Positions 27,240 to 37,688 of a DNA stretch of 64,000 nucleotides are shown piece by piece; the first letter of the stretch is position 1, and each line of letters opens with the position of its first letter. A model generated the notes under the pieces. It was not told the DNA's origin. It saw only the letters and a program-made list of their open reading frames with translations, and searched no databases. Source of the DNA: Bacteroides caecimuris (GTDB lineage Bacteria; Bacteroidota; Bacteroidia; Bacteroidales; Bacteroidaceae); NCBI RefSeq assembly GCF_001688725.2, contig NZ_CP015401.2, forward strand, positions 4,658,001-4,722,000, written 5' to 3'. The position numbers and the translations under genes were made by a program.

Positions 27240-28625
27240 TTATTTATTGATCTTCTTTTCTAATAGTTCCTTTATTGCAGGGACATAGTTGTCAATGTCT
27301 CCGGCTCCTAAAGTGATTAATACTTCAATGTTTTTATCTTTCAGAATGTTCAGTATATCTTCCTTTTTGCACATACTTTTTTCAATGCCCGGACGGAGAT
27401 GATCATAAATCAGTTTGCTGGTGACGCCCGGAATCGGTGCTTCACGTGCCGGATAGATGTCTGCCAGAATCACTTCGTCGAGTAGCGACAGGCTATCGGC
27501 AAAATCTTGATAGAAGTCGCGGGTGCGTGTATAGAGATGCGGCTGGAAGATGGCTGTGATTTTCTTGTCCTTATAAAGTTCGCGCATAGACAACACGCTC
27601 TGTTTGATTTCAGAGGGGTGATGGGCATAGTCACTCAAGAAGACGATACGGTCGTTCTTGATCTTGAAGTCGAACCGGCGGTCTACTCCGCGGAAACTTG
27701 CCATGCCTCTTTTTATTTCTTCATCGGTCACCCCGTTCAGGTGTGCCAATGCCATGGCGGCTACGCCGTTTTCTATGTTGATGCTAACCGGAACTCCCAG
27801 TTGAATGTCGTCGATACGGGTGTCCGGGGCAACAAAGTCGATGAATATCTCTCCGTTTCCGATGCGGATGTTTTCTGCATGGAAGTCGCCTTCGTCGCGT
27901 GAGTAAGTATAGACACGAACGCCCGGCTGCACTTTCGGTTGCAGGGAGATACCTTTGCGGATAATCAGTGCGCCACCCGGTTGGATAAGCGTGGTATAAT
28001 GCTCGAAACTTTCCAGGTAGGCTTGTTCTGTGCCGTAGATGTCCAAGTGGTCGGGGTCGGTAGATGTAATAACGGTCATATAGGGCGACAGCCAGTGGAA
28101 AGAACGGTCGAACTCATCTGCTTCAATCACCGTGTAAGGGCTTGATTGAGAGAGCAACAGGTTGGTGCCGTAGTTCTTCGAGATTCCTCCGAGAAAAGCG
28201 GTACATTCCACGTGCGACTGTTGGAGCAGATGGGCTGTCATCGTCGATGTGGTTGTTTTACCGTGAGTGCCTGCCACGCACAGACCTTTGCTCGAATGGG
28301 TAATTGTTCCCAATACTTGGGCGCGTTTCTGTATTTCGAATCCGTTGTTGCGGAAATAAACGATTTCTTCATGTTCCTGCGGAACGGCGGGCGTGTATAT
28401 GACTAACGTGCTTTCCTTGTCTTTGCAGGCTTCGGGAATGAGGTCGACGTTTTCTTCATAATGTATTTGTGCGCCTTCGGCAATCAGGGTTTCAGTCAAT
28501 GGAGTAGGGGTACGGTCGTATCCCGCCACTACCTTGCCTTTGAAGAGGAAGTAGCGTACAAGTGCACTCATACCGATGCCGCCGGCACCTACGAAATAGA
28601 CTGATTTTATCGTTTCTATATTCAT
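27240..28625 (-). CDS. murC: UDP-N-acetylmuramate--L-alanine ligase
   Basis: A 461-residue cytosolic ligase adding L-alanine to UDP-MurNAc, the first peptide step of peptidoglycan synthesis. The N-terminal Rossmann motif is VGAGGIGMSALVRYF. The ATP-binding P-loop is CVAGTHGKTTTSTMTAHLL, with the central EADEFDRSF and the His-rich ISDYAHHPSEIK-type segment (SDYAHHPSEI). The length is normal. It lies 39 bp after murG and 62 bp before ftsQ. Confidence 0.96.
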   Translation of the reverse strand: MNIETIKSVYFVGAGGIGMSALVRYFLFKGKVVAGYDRTPTPLTETLIAEGAQIHYEENVDLIPEACKDKESTLVIYTPAVPQEHEEIVYFRNNGFEIQKRAQVLGTITHSSKGLCVAGTHGKTTTSTMTAHLLQQSHVECTAFLGGISKNYGTNLLLSQSSPYTVIEADEFDRSFHWLSPYMTVITSTDPDHLDIYGTEQAYLESFEHYTTLIQPGGALIIRKGISLQPKVQPGVRVYTYSRDEGDFHAENIRIGNGEIFIDFVAPDTRIDDIQLGVPVSINIENGVAAMALAHLNGVTDEEIKRGMASFRGVDRRFDFKIKNDRIVFLSDYAHHPSEIKQSVLSMRELYKDKKITAIFQPHLYTRTRDFYQDFADSLSLLDEVILADIYPAREAPIPGVTSKLIYDHLRPGIEKSMCKKEDILNILKDKNIEVLITLGAGDIDNYVPAIKELLEKKINK

Positions 28626-28664
28626 TTCTTCTGTTTTTTATTTTAGTACGGATTACGTTGTTTG

Positions 28665-29786
28665 TCAGTTCTTTGCTTCCGCCAGCTTGATAACCTCCTG
28701 TGCGATGATTCTCGCAGAATCGGGCAAAGCCAGCTTGGCGATATTCTCTGTCAGTTCTTTCAGTTTCTGTTCGTCATTGACGACGGATAATGCTACAGCC
28801 ATCAGGGTTGTTTCCGCTTCACTGTCTTTGACGTAGATAGCTGCCTGTTTGTTCACCAATGCTAAAGCATTCTTTGTTTGGTGATCTTCTGCCACGTTGG
28901 GCGAAGGCACTAAAATAACAGGTTTATGTAGCAGGCAGAACTCTGAAATGGAACCAGCTCCCGCACGGGAAATCACAAGATCGGCTGCTGCGTATGCGGC
29001 TGCCATATCTTTGATGAAATCCGTTACATATAAGTTTGGAAGTGTACCTGCGGCTTTCACGGCTTCTTTCACTTGCGGGTAATAGTATTTGCCCGTTTGC
29101 CAGATGAATTGCACGTCTGTGTTTTCTTTGATGGTTGCCAGTCCGGCTGTCAGCGTATTGTTGATGGTACGTGCACCCAGGCTGCCGCCTACAATCAGAA
29201 TCGTCTTTTTGCCGGGTTGTAAGTTGAAAGCGCGCAATGCTTCTTCTTTAGATGGCATATCCTTTGTCAGGTTTTGGCGGACAGGATTTCCTGTCATGAT
29301 AATCTTGTCGGCAGGGAAGAACTTTTCCATTCCATCGTAAGCTACACAGATCACCTTTGCTTTCTGTGCCAGAAGTTTATTGGTCACTCCGGCATAAGAG
29401 TTTTGTTCCTGGATTAATGTCGGTACTCCCATCATTCCGGCAGTCTTTAGTGTCGGTCCGCTTGCATATCCGCCTACGCCTACTGCTACCTGCGGGCGGA
29501 AGTTCTTAATAATGCTGCGTGCTTTCCACTGGCTGCGCACCAGTTTAATCAATACCGATACATTTTTCCATAAACGTTTGCGGTCGAATCCGGCTATCGG
29601 AAGCCCGATAATCCGGTAGCCTGCATCGGGAACCCGTTGCATTTCCATACGTCCTTCAGCACCTACAAAGAGAATTTCTGCGTCGGGGCGTAGTTCTATT
29701 ATAGCGTTTGCGATAGAGACGGCAGGAAAGATATGTCCTCCTGTTCCTCCACCGCTGATAATAATTCTAAGTTTTTTTTCCATCAT
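28665..29786 (-). CDS. murG: MurG N-acetylglucosaminyltransferase (lipid II synthesis)
   Basis: A 373-residue membrane-associated GT28 glycosyltransferase that moves GlcNAc from UDP-GlcNAc to lipid I to give lipid II. The glycine-rich lipid/diphosphate loop ISGGGTGGHIFPAVSIA starts near residue 9. A second loop is ILIVGGSLGARTINNTL. The donor-site motif appears as LVISRAGAGSISEFCLLHKPVILVP. The length is slightly above the usual 355-360. The spacer to the preceding ftsW carries a 21-nt tandem repeat. Confidence 0.96.
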   Translation of the reverse strand: MMEKKLRIIISGGGTGGHIFPAVSIANAIIELRPDAEILFVGAEGRMEMQRVPDAGYRIIGLPIAGFDRKRLWKNVSVLIKLVRSQWKARSIIKNFRPQVAVGVGGYASGPTLKTAGMMGVPTLIQEQNSYAGVTNKLLAQKAKVICVAYDGMEKFFPADKIIMTGNPVRQNLTKDMPSKEEALRAFNLQPGKKTILIVGGSLGARTINNTLTAGLATIKENTDVQFIWQTGKYYYPQVKEAVKAAGTLPNLYVTDFIKDMAAAYAAADLVISRAGAGSISEFCLLHKPVILVPSPNVAEDHQTKNALALVNKQAAIYVKDSEAETTLMAVALSVVNDEQKLKELTENIAKLALPDSARIIAQEVIKLAEAKN

Positions 29787-29826
29787 AATCCTTTCTTCTA
29801 TCCGTTGTTCAACGTTCTTCGTTCAC

Positions 29827-29879
29827 CACTTACCGTTCACTGCTCATCACTTACCGTTCACCATTCAACACTTACCGTT
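29827..29879. repeat. 21-nt tandem repeat at the ftsW-murG junction
   Basis: CACTTACCGTT occurs at 29827-29837, 29848-29858 and 29869-29879, an exact 21-nt period. The last copy is the 3' end of ftsW (codons Lys-Arg-stop read on the minus strand), so the array looks like duplication of the gene end into the spacer. Confidence 0.7.
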
Positions 29880-31194
29880 TATCAATATCATGCTCATCTT
29901 CAAACTTGGCATCGCTGTTCAGAATTTGTGCTGTCGGTTCGGCGGCAGTCTGTGCCTCGGAACTTGCATCTGCATCTGTCTCTAATTGCGGTTGGATCTG
30001 TGCATCGTGCGCTTTTTGTTCTTCCAGATGAGCGGTATACCGGCTTACGCTTAATATCATTCCAATATAAGCGCAATTGATTAACGTACTTGTACCTCCT
30101 TTACTGATCAAAGGCAGGGGCTGACCGGTGACGGGGAATAATCCGACGGCAACCATCATATTCAGTATTGCTTGCGATACCAGTAGCAACGCAATGCCCA
30201 TAACGAGAAAGGCGGGGAAGGTTCGCTCGCATTTCTGGGCGATGCGTCCGGCACGCATCAGCAGCCATAGATAGAGGAACACTACAAATATTCCTCCAAT
30301 CAATCCCATTTCTTCAATCACAATTGCAAAGATAAAATCGGAAAATGCCTGACTAAGGAAGTCACGTTGTATCGAGTTTCCCGGACCTTTGCCGATTACG
30401 TGGCTGGTAGCAATGGCAATGCGTGCATGTGCCACCTGTGCATCTTTGTCAATATCAAATTTGGCAGCCGGCACTTCCTCCTTCTCAAAGAAGCCGGAAA
30501 CACGATTCTGCCATGTTGCGAAACGGTGAAGTCCCGGAGTGTTATGCAGCGTTTTGGCGGGAATAACCATCAGTATAGCTACGGCAACACCGCCTACAAG
30601 TGCCAATATTCCCAACATTCCGAATAGCTTTTTTGTTGACACCCGGCCGATAAACATCATCATGCATACTACTCCGAAAAGCAGCATTGCTGTCGAAAGG
30701 TTTTCCGGCGCGATAAGCAGGAATACCAGCCCGGTGATGATCATGATGTATTTGAAAGCTTTGGGGTTGGCTCCTTCCTCATCCTGCCTTTTGGAGAGAA
30801 TAAATGAAACGGCAATGATAACTGCCATCTTTGCCAATTCCGAAGGCTGGAACTGTAATCCCATAAAGCTCATCCAACGGGCTGCCCCGTTGACACGGTC
30901 TCCAGTAATGATACCCATCAGCGTGACAATAGCCAATAAAACCAAGGAAATCGGATACAGAAAGACCGGAAATACCTGGAACCATTTGTAGGGCACATTA
31001 TGCAGAAACACTACTACCACAGCACCTACCATCAGGATGATGGAGTGTTGCGTAATCGGTCCCCAATGGTCACCGCTTTTGTAAGTCAGTGTCGATGCTG
31101 CCGAGAACACCTCGACAATCGAGATGAGGCAGAGACAGAGGAAGATAATCCAGATTACCTTGTCGCCTTTGAATATGCTTCTTAATAAGTCCAA
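29872..31194 (-). CDS. ftsW: Lipid II polymerase FtsW (SEDS family)
   Basis: A 440-residue integral membrane glycosyltransferase that polymerises lipid II at the division site with FtsI. About ten hydrophobic segments are visible. Conserved SEDS features include GAARWMSFMGLQFQPSELAK, the LSTAMLLFGVVCMMMF region, the periplasmic GPGNSIQRDFLSQAFSDFIF and IEEMGLIGG, and near the end TGQPLPLISKGGTS. The C-terminal cytoplasmic tail (about 60 residues, rich in Ala, Glu, Asp) is longer than in E. coli. Its stop lies within the 21-nt repeat. Confidence 0.95.
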   Translation of the reverse strand: MDLLRSIFKGDKVIWIIFLCLCLISIVEVFSAASTLTYKSGDHWGPITQHSIILMVGAVVVVFLHNVPYKWFQVFPVFLYPISLVLLAIVTLMGIITGDRVNGAARWMSFMGLQFQPSELAKMAVIIAVSFILSKRQDEEGANPKAFKYIMIITGLVFLLIAPENLSTAMLLFGVVCMMMFIGRVSTKKLFGMLGILALVGGVAVAILMVIPAKTLHNTPGLHRFATWQNRVSGFFEKEEVPAAKFDIDKDAQVAHARIAIATSHVIGKGPGNSIQRDFLSQAFSDFIFAIVIEEMGLIGGIFVVFLYLWLLMRAGRIAQKCERTFPAFLVMGIALLLVSQAILNMMVAVGLFPVTGQPLPLISKGGTSTLINCAYIGMILSVSRYTAHLEEQKAHDAQIQPQLETDADASSEAQTAAEPTAQILNSDAKFEDEHDIDKR

Positions 31195-31227
31195 TCTTGC
31201 AGAAATTAAAAATTATAAATTAAAAAA

Positions 31228-32562
31228 TTACAGGGCGCGGACACATTCCTTAAACTGGTCGCCACGGTCTTCATAGCTCTTGAAGAGGTCGAAAGAGGCA
31301 CAACAGGGGCTTAATAATACTGTTTCACCTTTTTTTGCCAGTTTATAGGCTGTTTCTACGGCATCCTTCATTCCGGTTTGTACGTCTGCTACGGGCAGGC
31401 CGAAACGGTCGAAAAATTCGTGAAGCTTTTCGTTGTGAAGTCCCAGGTATACCAGTGCCGAACACTTTTCGCGTACCAGATCTTCAATTTCAGTATAGTC
31501 GTTGCCTTTATCTTTACCGCCGAGAATCAACACCGTTTTGGTAGTCATGCTTTGCAGGGCATACCAGCAGGAGTTGACATTCGTTGCTTTAGAGTCGTTG
31601 ATAAAATCAATTCCGCGGACACGTGCCACTTTTTCCAACCGATGCTCTACTCCCTTAAAGTCGGAGAGGGCTTTGCGGATGTTTTCTTTGGCAATACCGG
31701 CAATGTTTGCCGAGATACCGGCAGCTAAAGAGTTGTATAGGTTATGTTGTCCTGTCAGGGCAAGTTCTTCCTGCTCCATGTTGAAGGCAATCGGTTCGGT
31801 GATTTTCACTTCGTGATCTTCTACGTATGCGATAGCTCCGTCTTCTTTGACAGCGGCAAAAGGATACAGGTGGGCTTTCAGACCATGTTTCGCCAGTTCC
31901 TGTCTGATGATCGGGTCGTCATTCCAAAAGATGAAGGCATCGTCCGGAGTTTGGTTTTGGGTGATGCGGAATTTAGCGTCGATGTAATTCTGCATACAAT
32001 GGTCATAGCGATCAAGATGGTCCGGAGTGATGTTCATCAATACGGCGATGTTCGCACGGAAATTATACATATTATCCAGCTGGAAAGAGCTAAGTTCGAT
32101 AATATAATAATCATGGTAATCTTCGGCTACCTGCAAAGCAAGACTTTTGCCGATGTTGCCTGCCAGACCTACGTTCAGACCTGCGCTTTTGAAAATATGA
32201 TAAATGAGGGAAGTTGTTGTAGTCTTCCCGTTAGAACCTGTAATACAGATCATTTTGGCATCAGTATAGCGTCCGGCAAACTCAATCTCAGAGATCACCG
32301 GTGTGTTTTGAGCTTTCAGTTTCAGGATGATCGGAGCATCATTCGGGATACCGGGGCTTTTGATAACCTCGTCGGCATTCAGAATGAGTTCTTCGGTATG
32401 GTGTCCTTCTTCCCAGTCAATCTGATGGCTGTCGAGAAGTTCCTTATACTTGTCCTTGATGGCGGACATGTCCGAAACAAACGTCTCAAATCCTTTGACT
32501 TTTGCGAGTACGGCTGCACCTGCGCCGCTTTCGCCGGCTCCTAAAATTACAATTCTTTTCAT
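31228..32562 (-). CDS. murD: UDP-N-acetylmuramoylalanine--D-glutamate ligase
   Basis: A 444-residue cytosolic ligase adding D-glutamate to UDP-MurNAc-L-Ala. The N-terminal loop is VILGAGESGAGAAVLA, the ATP P-loop CITGSNGKTTTTSLIYHIF, and the later motifs NITPDHLDRYD, INDSKATNVNSCWYAL and LLSPCCASFDLFKSYEDRGDQF are MurD signatures. The length is normal. It sits between mraY (96-bp gap) and ftsW (33-bp gap) on the same strand. Confidence 0.96.
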   Translation of the reverse strand: MKRIVILGAGESGAGAAVLAKVKGFETFVSDMSAIKDKYKELLDSHQIDWEEGHHTEELILNADEVIKSPGIPNDAPIILKLKAQNTPVISEIEFAGRYTDAKMICITGSNGKTTTTSLIYHIFKSAGLNVGLAGNIGKSLALQVAEDYHDYYIIELSSFQLDNMYNFRANIAVLMNITPDHLDRYDHCMQNYIDAKFRITQNQTPDDAFIFWNDDPIIRQELAKHGLKAHLYPFAAVKEDGAIAYVEDHEVKITEPIAFNMEQEELALTGQHNLYNSLAAGISANIAGIAKENIRKALSDFKGVEHRLEKVARVRGIDFINDSKATNVNSCWYALQSMTTKTVLILGGKDKGNDYTEIEDLVREKCSALVYLGLHNEKLHEFFDRFGLPVADVQTGMKDAVETAYKLAKKGETVLLSPCCASFDLFKSYEDRGDQFKECVRAL

Positions 32563-32658
32563 CTATAATAATGTGCTCTTGTTTTCTAATCAACTGATTT
32601 ATCTATTAGCTGCGCACATCTTTTAAAAGTTAATAATCGGGTTAATGCTCTCTATGTT

Positions 32659-33927
32659 TTATCTTATTTTTAATGTTATAATTGTTATTGCCGCCAATAC
32701 AATCGTTACAATCCAGAAACGGACGGTAATCTTTGATTCGTGAAACAGCTGGTCGGGCTTGGTGAATTTCACCGTACATCCCGGCTCGATCAGGCTCATC
32801 GAGGTACGGAAATGATCGTGAATCGGTGTGCGCTTGAACAAACGCTGCTTTACACCTTTCCGCTTTCCTGCCTTGTAATAAGCCCGTTGCAGGATTACCG
32901 ACAGATTCTCTACCAGGAATACACCGCAAAGAATCGGTATCAGCAACTCTTTGTGGATGATGATGGCGAACACTGCGATGATACCGCCAATGGTGAGGCT
33001 GCCTGTATCTCCCATAAATACTTGTGCCGGATAAGCGTTGTACCATAAGAAACCGATGAGCGCACCGATGAAGGCACAGATATAGATTACCAGTTCTTCC
33101 GACCCTGGAATATACATGATGTTCAGATAGCTTGCAAACTCGATATGTGACGATACATACGCCAATATCCCCAACGTTGCGCCGATAATGGCCGAGTTCC
33201 CGGCTGCCATTCCGTCCATACCGTCATTCAGGTTGGCGCCGTTTGATACGGCGGTAACCACGATGATTGTAACGATGACGAACAAAATCCATCCGGCTGT
33301 TTGCGCATGCTCGCCCATGAAAGAAACCAAATCGGCATAATCAAGGTTGTTGCTCTTGAAAAAAGGAATCGTTGTTTGGGTCGATTTTAAGTCATTGGTT
33401 CCGTGTATCACTTCCATCTCCTGTCCCGGATTATGAACTTCGATATTCTCACGGATCACTACGTCCGGGCTTAGATATAAGGTCATTCCGACAATTAATC
33501 CCAAACCTACCTGACCGATAATCTTGAACTTGCCATGCAAACCTTCCTTGTCTTTTTTAAAGATCTTGATATAGTCGTCTGCGAATCCGAGCGATCCCAA
33601 CCATACGGTGGTTATCAACATCAGTATCATATATATATTATGCAGTTTACCTAACAACAGACAAGGAATCAGGATGGCTACGATGATAATGACCCCTCCC
33701 ATGCTCGGCACGCCTACTTTGTTGACACCGAACGGGTCTGTTTTAGCATCACGCTGCGTTTCTGTGATTTGCTTCCTTTTGAGTAGGTTGATGAACTTGT
33801 CTCCCCAGATACTTGAAATAAGTAACGCGAGGATCACCGCCATCAAAGCACGGAATGAAGTATATCCGAACATTCCTGCTCCTGGAAAATTGAGCTTTTG
33901 CAGCCATTCAAATAGATAGTATAACAT
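32659..33927 (-). CDS. mraY: Phospho-N-acetylmuramoyl-pentapeptide-transferase
   Basis: A 422-residue polytopic membrane enzyme joining phospho-MurNAc-pentapeptide to undecaprenyl phosphate to form lipid I. Key segments are TPSMGG-like VGVPSMGGVIIIVAIL, the acidic LGFADDYIKIFKKDKEGL, NLNDGMDGMAAG, and the cytoplasmic His loop RTPIHDHFR. Compared with E. coli MraY (360) there is an extra 50-60 residue insertion around residues 165-220 (NPGQEMEVIHGTNDL and on), as known in Bacteroidetes. The position in the dcw order is standard. Confidence 0.96.
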   Translation of the reverse strand: MLYYLFEWLQKLNFPGAGMFGYTSFRALMAVILALLISSIWGDKFINLLKRKQITETQRDAKTDPFGVNKVGVPSMGGVIIIVAILIPCLLLGKLHNIYMILMLITTVWLGSLGFADDYIKIFKKDKEGLHGKFKIIGQVGLGLIVGMTLYLSPDVVIRENIEVHNPGQEMEVIHGTNDLKSTQTTIPFFKSNNLDYADLVSFMGEHAQTAGWILFVIVTIIVVTAVSNGANLNDGMDGMAAGNSAIIGATLGILAYVSSHIEFASYLNIMYIPGSEELVIYICAFIGALIGFLWYNAYPAQVFMGDTGSLTIGGIIAVFAIIIHKELLIPILCGVFLVENLSVILQRAYYKAGKRKGVKQRLFKRTPIHDHFRTSMSLIEPGCTVKFTKPDQLFHESKITVRFWIVTIVLAAITIITLKIR

Positions 33928-34016
33928 AAATAATTTGCCAATTTATTGATGTGTTGCTATGTCGCTTCTGCCGGATGAATACCGGAACCAGTCGGCATAT
34001 TAGCACAATCTATTCA

Positions 34017-35468
34017 TTATTTAAAAATTTCTTTGAGTACTTCTTTATCGTCAAAATGATGTTTTACTCCTTTTATCTCCTGATAATTCTCGTGTCCTTT
34101 CCCGGCAACGAGGATTACATCTCCTTTTTCTGCCAGCATGCAAGCTGTGCGAATCGCTTCTTTACGGTCGGCAATGCTTAGCGTTTTCTTCATGTCCTCC
34201 GCATCCAGTCCGGTGAGCATATCGTTGATGATATCTTGCGGCTCTTCGAAGCGCGGATTGTCTGAAGTGATGATGACGCGGTCGCTGGCTTTGGCAGCTT
34301 CCTTTGCCATGATGGGACGTTTACCCTTGTCGCGGTTGCCGCCGGCACCCACCACTGTAATCACTTTGCCTTTTCCTTCAAGCACTCCATGTATGGCATT
34401 CAATACATTAATAAGAGCATCCGGAGTATGTGCATAATCTACAATTGCTGTAACTCCCTGCGGCGAACGCACTGCATCGAAACGTCCGGCTACCGGATGA
34501 AGCGTGCTAAGTGCCACAAGCACCTCTTCTTCTTTCTTGCCCAACAGAACGGCTGCCCCGAATACTGCCAGCAAATTGGAAGCATTGAACTTACCGATGA
34601 ATTGAACTGCCAACTCATGGTTGTTGAAGTCGAGCAACATTCCTTCAAAATGAGACTCCAATACCCGTCCTTTAAAGTCACAAAGGCTTCTTAATGAATA
34701 AGTATAGATCTTAGAACGTGTATTCTGTGTCATCACCAGTCCGTTCTTATCGTCCAGATTGGTCAGGCTGAATGCGCTTTTCGGCAGATCGTCAAAGAAC
34801 TTCTTCTTTGCTTTCAGATAATTCTCTACTGTTTTATGATAGTCGAGATGGTCGCGGGTCAGATTGGTAAAGATTCCTCCTGCATACTTTAATCCGCTGA
34901 TACGTTTCTGTGCAATGGAGTGTGAACTGACTTCCATGAAAACATATTTGCATCCTTCGTCCGCCATTCGTCCCAATAGACGGTTCAATGTGATAGGATC
35001 GGGTGTGGTATGCTCTGTCGGGATCGGTTCATCGTCGATATAATTGCAAACGGTAGAAATCAATCCTACCTTATATCCGAAATAACGGAATGTATTATAT
35101 AATAAGGTGGCGATTGTTGTTTTTCCGTTCGTTCCGGTAACACCAACCAATTCCATCTTGGAAGTGGGGTCGCCGTAAAAAGTAGTAGCAATCTTTCCTA
35201 CTGCATCTTCACTGTCTTTTACTTGTATATAAGTGATCCCCGCAACAGGCTTTTCCGGCATATCCTCACAAAGGATAGCGGTTGCTCCTTTCGCTATGGC
35301 GGCAGGTATGTAGGCGTGCCCGTCGGCTTGTGTGCCACGCATTGCCATGAACAGTTGGCCGGCTTCCACTAGACGGGAGTCAATATTGACTCCGGTGATT
35401 TCTATGTCTGAATCTCCGGTTACCTCTACCGGTTGGATCGCTTTCAGTAACTCCTTTAATAACATCAC
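34017..35468 (-). CDS. murE: UDP-MurNAc-tripeptide synthetase (meso-diaminopimelate type)
   Basis: A 483-residue cytosolic ligase adding the third amino acid to UDP-MurNAc-L-Ala-D-Glu. The P-loop is [17 protein letters not shown]. The substrate-selecting motif reads DNPR (in [11 protein letters not shown]), the form that in MurE proteins indicates meso-diaminopimelate rather than lysine, in line with Gram-negative peptidoglycan. [14 protein letters not shown] and [14 protein letters not shown] are further signatures. It lies between ftsI (28-bp gap) and mraY (89-bp gap). A murF gene does not follow, unlike in E. coli. Confidence 0.96.
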   Translation of the reverse strand: MMLLKELLKAIQPVEVTGDSDIEITGVNIDSRLVEAGQLFMAMRGTQADGHAYIPAAIAKGATAILCEDMPEKPVAGITYIQVKDSEDAVGKIATTFYGDPTSKMELVGVTGTNGKTTIATLLYNTFRYFGYKVGLISTVCNYIDDEPIPTEHTTPDPITLNRLLGRMADEGCKYVFMEVSSHSIAQKRISGLKYAGGIFTNLTRDHLDYHKTVENYLKAKKKFFDDLPKSAFSLTNLDDKNGLVMTQNTRSKIYTYSLRSLCDFKGRVLESHFEGMLLDFNNHELAVQFIGKFNASNLLAVFGAAVLLGKKEEEVLVALSTLHPVAGRFDAVRSPQGVTAIVDYAHTPDALINVLNAIHGVLEGKGKVITVVGAGGNRDKGKRPIMAKEAAKASDRVIITSDNPRFEEPQDIINDMLTGLDAEDMKKTLSIADRKEAIRTACMLAEKGDVILVAGKGHENYQEIKGVKHHFDDKEVLKEIFK

Positions 35469-35496
35469 TCTATTTATTTTTTAATCTTTAATTTTC

Positions 35497-37647
35497 TTAT
35501 TTTAGCGTCAGCGTCACTGTTTGTCCCTTTTTTACGATGGTTCCGTTGGCTATCGACTGGCTTTTTACTTTACCCACTCCGATCAGATTGACTTTCAATC
35601 CTTTGCTTTCCAACAAGTAGACAGCGTCTTTCGCTCCCATTCCTATCACACTTGGCACAAAGTTCTGCATATTGCTCCGGCTTTCAAGAACCACCGCTTG
35701 CGGTGCAGCGTGCGTATTCCCCCACACTTCTTTTCCCGAATCGGCTACTTTACCTTGTATATTAATATCCAACTCTTCCAATACCCGTTGAGCTTCGCGC
35801 ATTTCTCCAGCTTTTACATTCGGAATGACTACGGAATTGGTGTCAATCGCATGGGTAAGCGGCAACCGCAGGTCTTTGGCATACACTCTTTCTGCAATCT
35901 TGCTGAATACACTACCGGCCATCAAACCTCCCGAAGCCGGCAAGCCCGGTTTCTGGATAGAGACAATCATGCTATATTTAGGTGCCTCTGACGGAAAATA
36001 TCCGCAGAAACTAACCAGGTAATTTGTTCTTCCTGTTTTGTATCCGGCAGCTCCCTGTGAAATCTGTGCCGTTCCCGTTTTGCCTGAAACATGGAACTGT
36101 TTACTCCCTGCCGGCTTGGCAAGTCCTTCACCGACCACTTTCCGAAGTATTTCACGAATCTGCTCCAAAGTCTTATCCGAACAAATCTTAGGATTGATAA
36201 CTTCCGTCGGATATTCTTTCACGATTTCCCCATCTTTCACAGCAGCTTTGACAAACTTCGGACGCACACAGACTCCATTATTGGCTATTCCGTTGTAGAA
36301 CGTCAGAATATTGATTGGAGGAACCTGTGTCTCGTAGCCGATACTCATCCATGGCAAAGTGGTCTTTGCAAAATAACGTTCTTTCGGACCACGGATATTC
36401 GGCTTTCCTTCTCCTGCAATCTGTAGGTGGAGCGGTTGGTCAATACTCATCCGTTTTAATCCGTCTACGAATTTCTGTGGATTGCTCCCATAGAAATGAT
36501 TTATAATATAAGAGGTACCGACGTTGGACGAAACTCCCAGAATTTCGGTAACAGTCAGCTTCCCATATCCTCCACGATGCCAGTTGTGGTCTTTCATGAC
36601 ACGTCCGTACATTGGCATCTGTCCGTTGCCGGTGTCTACCACATAATCCGGAGTGATCTTGCCGTCTTCAAGAGCCACCATAATAGAGGCTGTTTTGAAA
36701 GTAGAACCCGGCTCGAGCATATCGCTGATGGCATTGTTGCGCATTTCGTAATATTCGCCGTCTTTGCCTTGCATCATGTTGACGATGGCTTTTACTTCTC
36801 CGGTAGCTACCTCCATCAATACTACCACACCTACGCTGGCGTTCAGTTCTTTCAGCTTGTCTATCAATGCTTTTTCGCAAATATCCTGCATGCCTACATC
36901 GATGGTAGTAATCAAATCGCAACCGTCAACTGGTGGTACATCGACAATGTTCAGGAATTTGTTCCTTACCTTTTTGCGGTGTGTCACTCCGTCCCGTCCT
37001 TTCAGGATGGTGTCGAAAGCAAGCTCAATACCATTTCTGGCTCCTTTGGCAGTATCTGCATATACATCTCCCAGCGTACGGGCAGCCAGTGAGCCGAAAG
37101 GCTTCTTGCGCTGATTGTATGCTAATTCTTTGAATCCGCCTTTATACCGGTTCAAACAAAATACAGGCAGTCTCTTTACCTCTTTATATTGTATATAGGA
37201 GATACGTTTCGGATAAATCAGATAATTACGGCTTTTTGTCTGGCGTCCTTTCTTGAGGTGTGCTTTGAATTGAGCCGCACTCTTGTCCGGGAATATCTTG
37301 TGAAGTCCGATGCAGATGGAATCCATATTGGCATTGAGGATGGAATCCCGGCGTGCCTGATCTTTCTGTCTGCGTTTTTCGTCCTTCTCACCGGACATAA
37401 AATCCATATATATTCTGTATTCGGGTAGCGAACTGGCCATCAGTTTACCATCAGAAGAAATAATGTTTCCACGATTAGGTTTCACCGTCACATTTTCTTT
37501 TACGAAACGATCAGCCACATCCTGCCAATATTGTCGTTCGGCAAACATGGTGATGCCTGCTTTTACAACAATAGCTATTCCTATCAACGCCATCAACAGG
37601 ATGACGAAGAAGTAACGGGTCATTATGTTCTTTTTATTAACTGCCAC
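35497..37647 (-). CDS. ftsI: Division transpeptidase FtsI (class B PBP, one PASTA domain)
   Basis: A 716-residue bitopic penicillin-binding protein that cross-links septal peptidoglycan with FtsW. One N-terminal membrane helix (about 11-32) is followed by the dimerisation/pedestal domain and the transpeptidase domain. The catalytic motifs are EPGSTFKTAS (Ser315, Lys318), SSN in GVSSNVGTSY, and KTG in SGKTGTAQ. The C-terminus carries one PASTA domain (FVPSVIGMGAKDAVYLLES, about 660-716), which E. coli FtsI lacks. The gene lies between ftsL and murE. Confidence 0.94.
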   Translation of the reverse strand: MAVNKKNIMTRYFFVILLMALIGIAIVVKAGITMFAERQYWQDVADRFVKENVTVKPNRGNIISSDGKLMASSLPEYRIYMDFMSGEKDEKRRQKDQARRDSILNANMDSICIGLHKIFPDKSAAQFKAHLKKGRQTKSRNYLIYPKRISYIQYKEVKRLPVFCLNRYKGGFKELAYNQRKKPFGSLAARTLGDVYADTAKGARNGIELAFDTILKGRDGVTHRKKVRNKFLNIVDVPPVDGCDLITTIDVGMQDICEKALIDKLKELNASVGVVVLMEVATGEVKAIVNMMQGKDGEYYEMRNNAISDMLEPGSTFKTASIMVALEDGKITPDYVVDTGNGQMPMYGRVMKDHNWHRGGYGKLTVTEILGVSSNVGTSYIINHFYGSNPQKFVDGLKRMSIDQPLHLQIAGEGKPNIRGPKERYFAKTTLPWMSIGYETQVPPINILTFYNGIANNGVCVRPKFVKAAVKDGEIVKEYPTEVINPKICSDKTLEQIREILRKVVGEGLAKPAGSKQFHVSGKTGTAQISQGAAGYKTGRTNYLVSFCGYFPSEAPKYSMIVSIQKPGLPASGGLMAGSVFSKIAERVYAKDLRLPLTHAIDTNSVVIPNVKAGEMREAQRVLEELDINIQGKVADSGKEVWGNTHAAPQAVVLESRSNMQNFVPSVIGMGAKDAVYLLESKGLKVNLIGVGKVKSQSIANGTIVKKGQTVTLTLK

Positions 37648-37688
37648 AGTATTTGTCTTTTAAAAACTCTTACTTCTCAACTTTCCAC

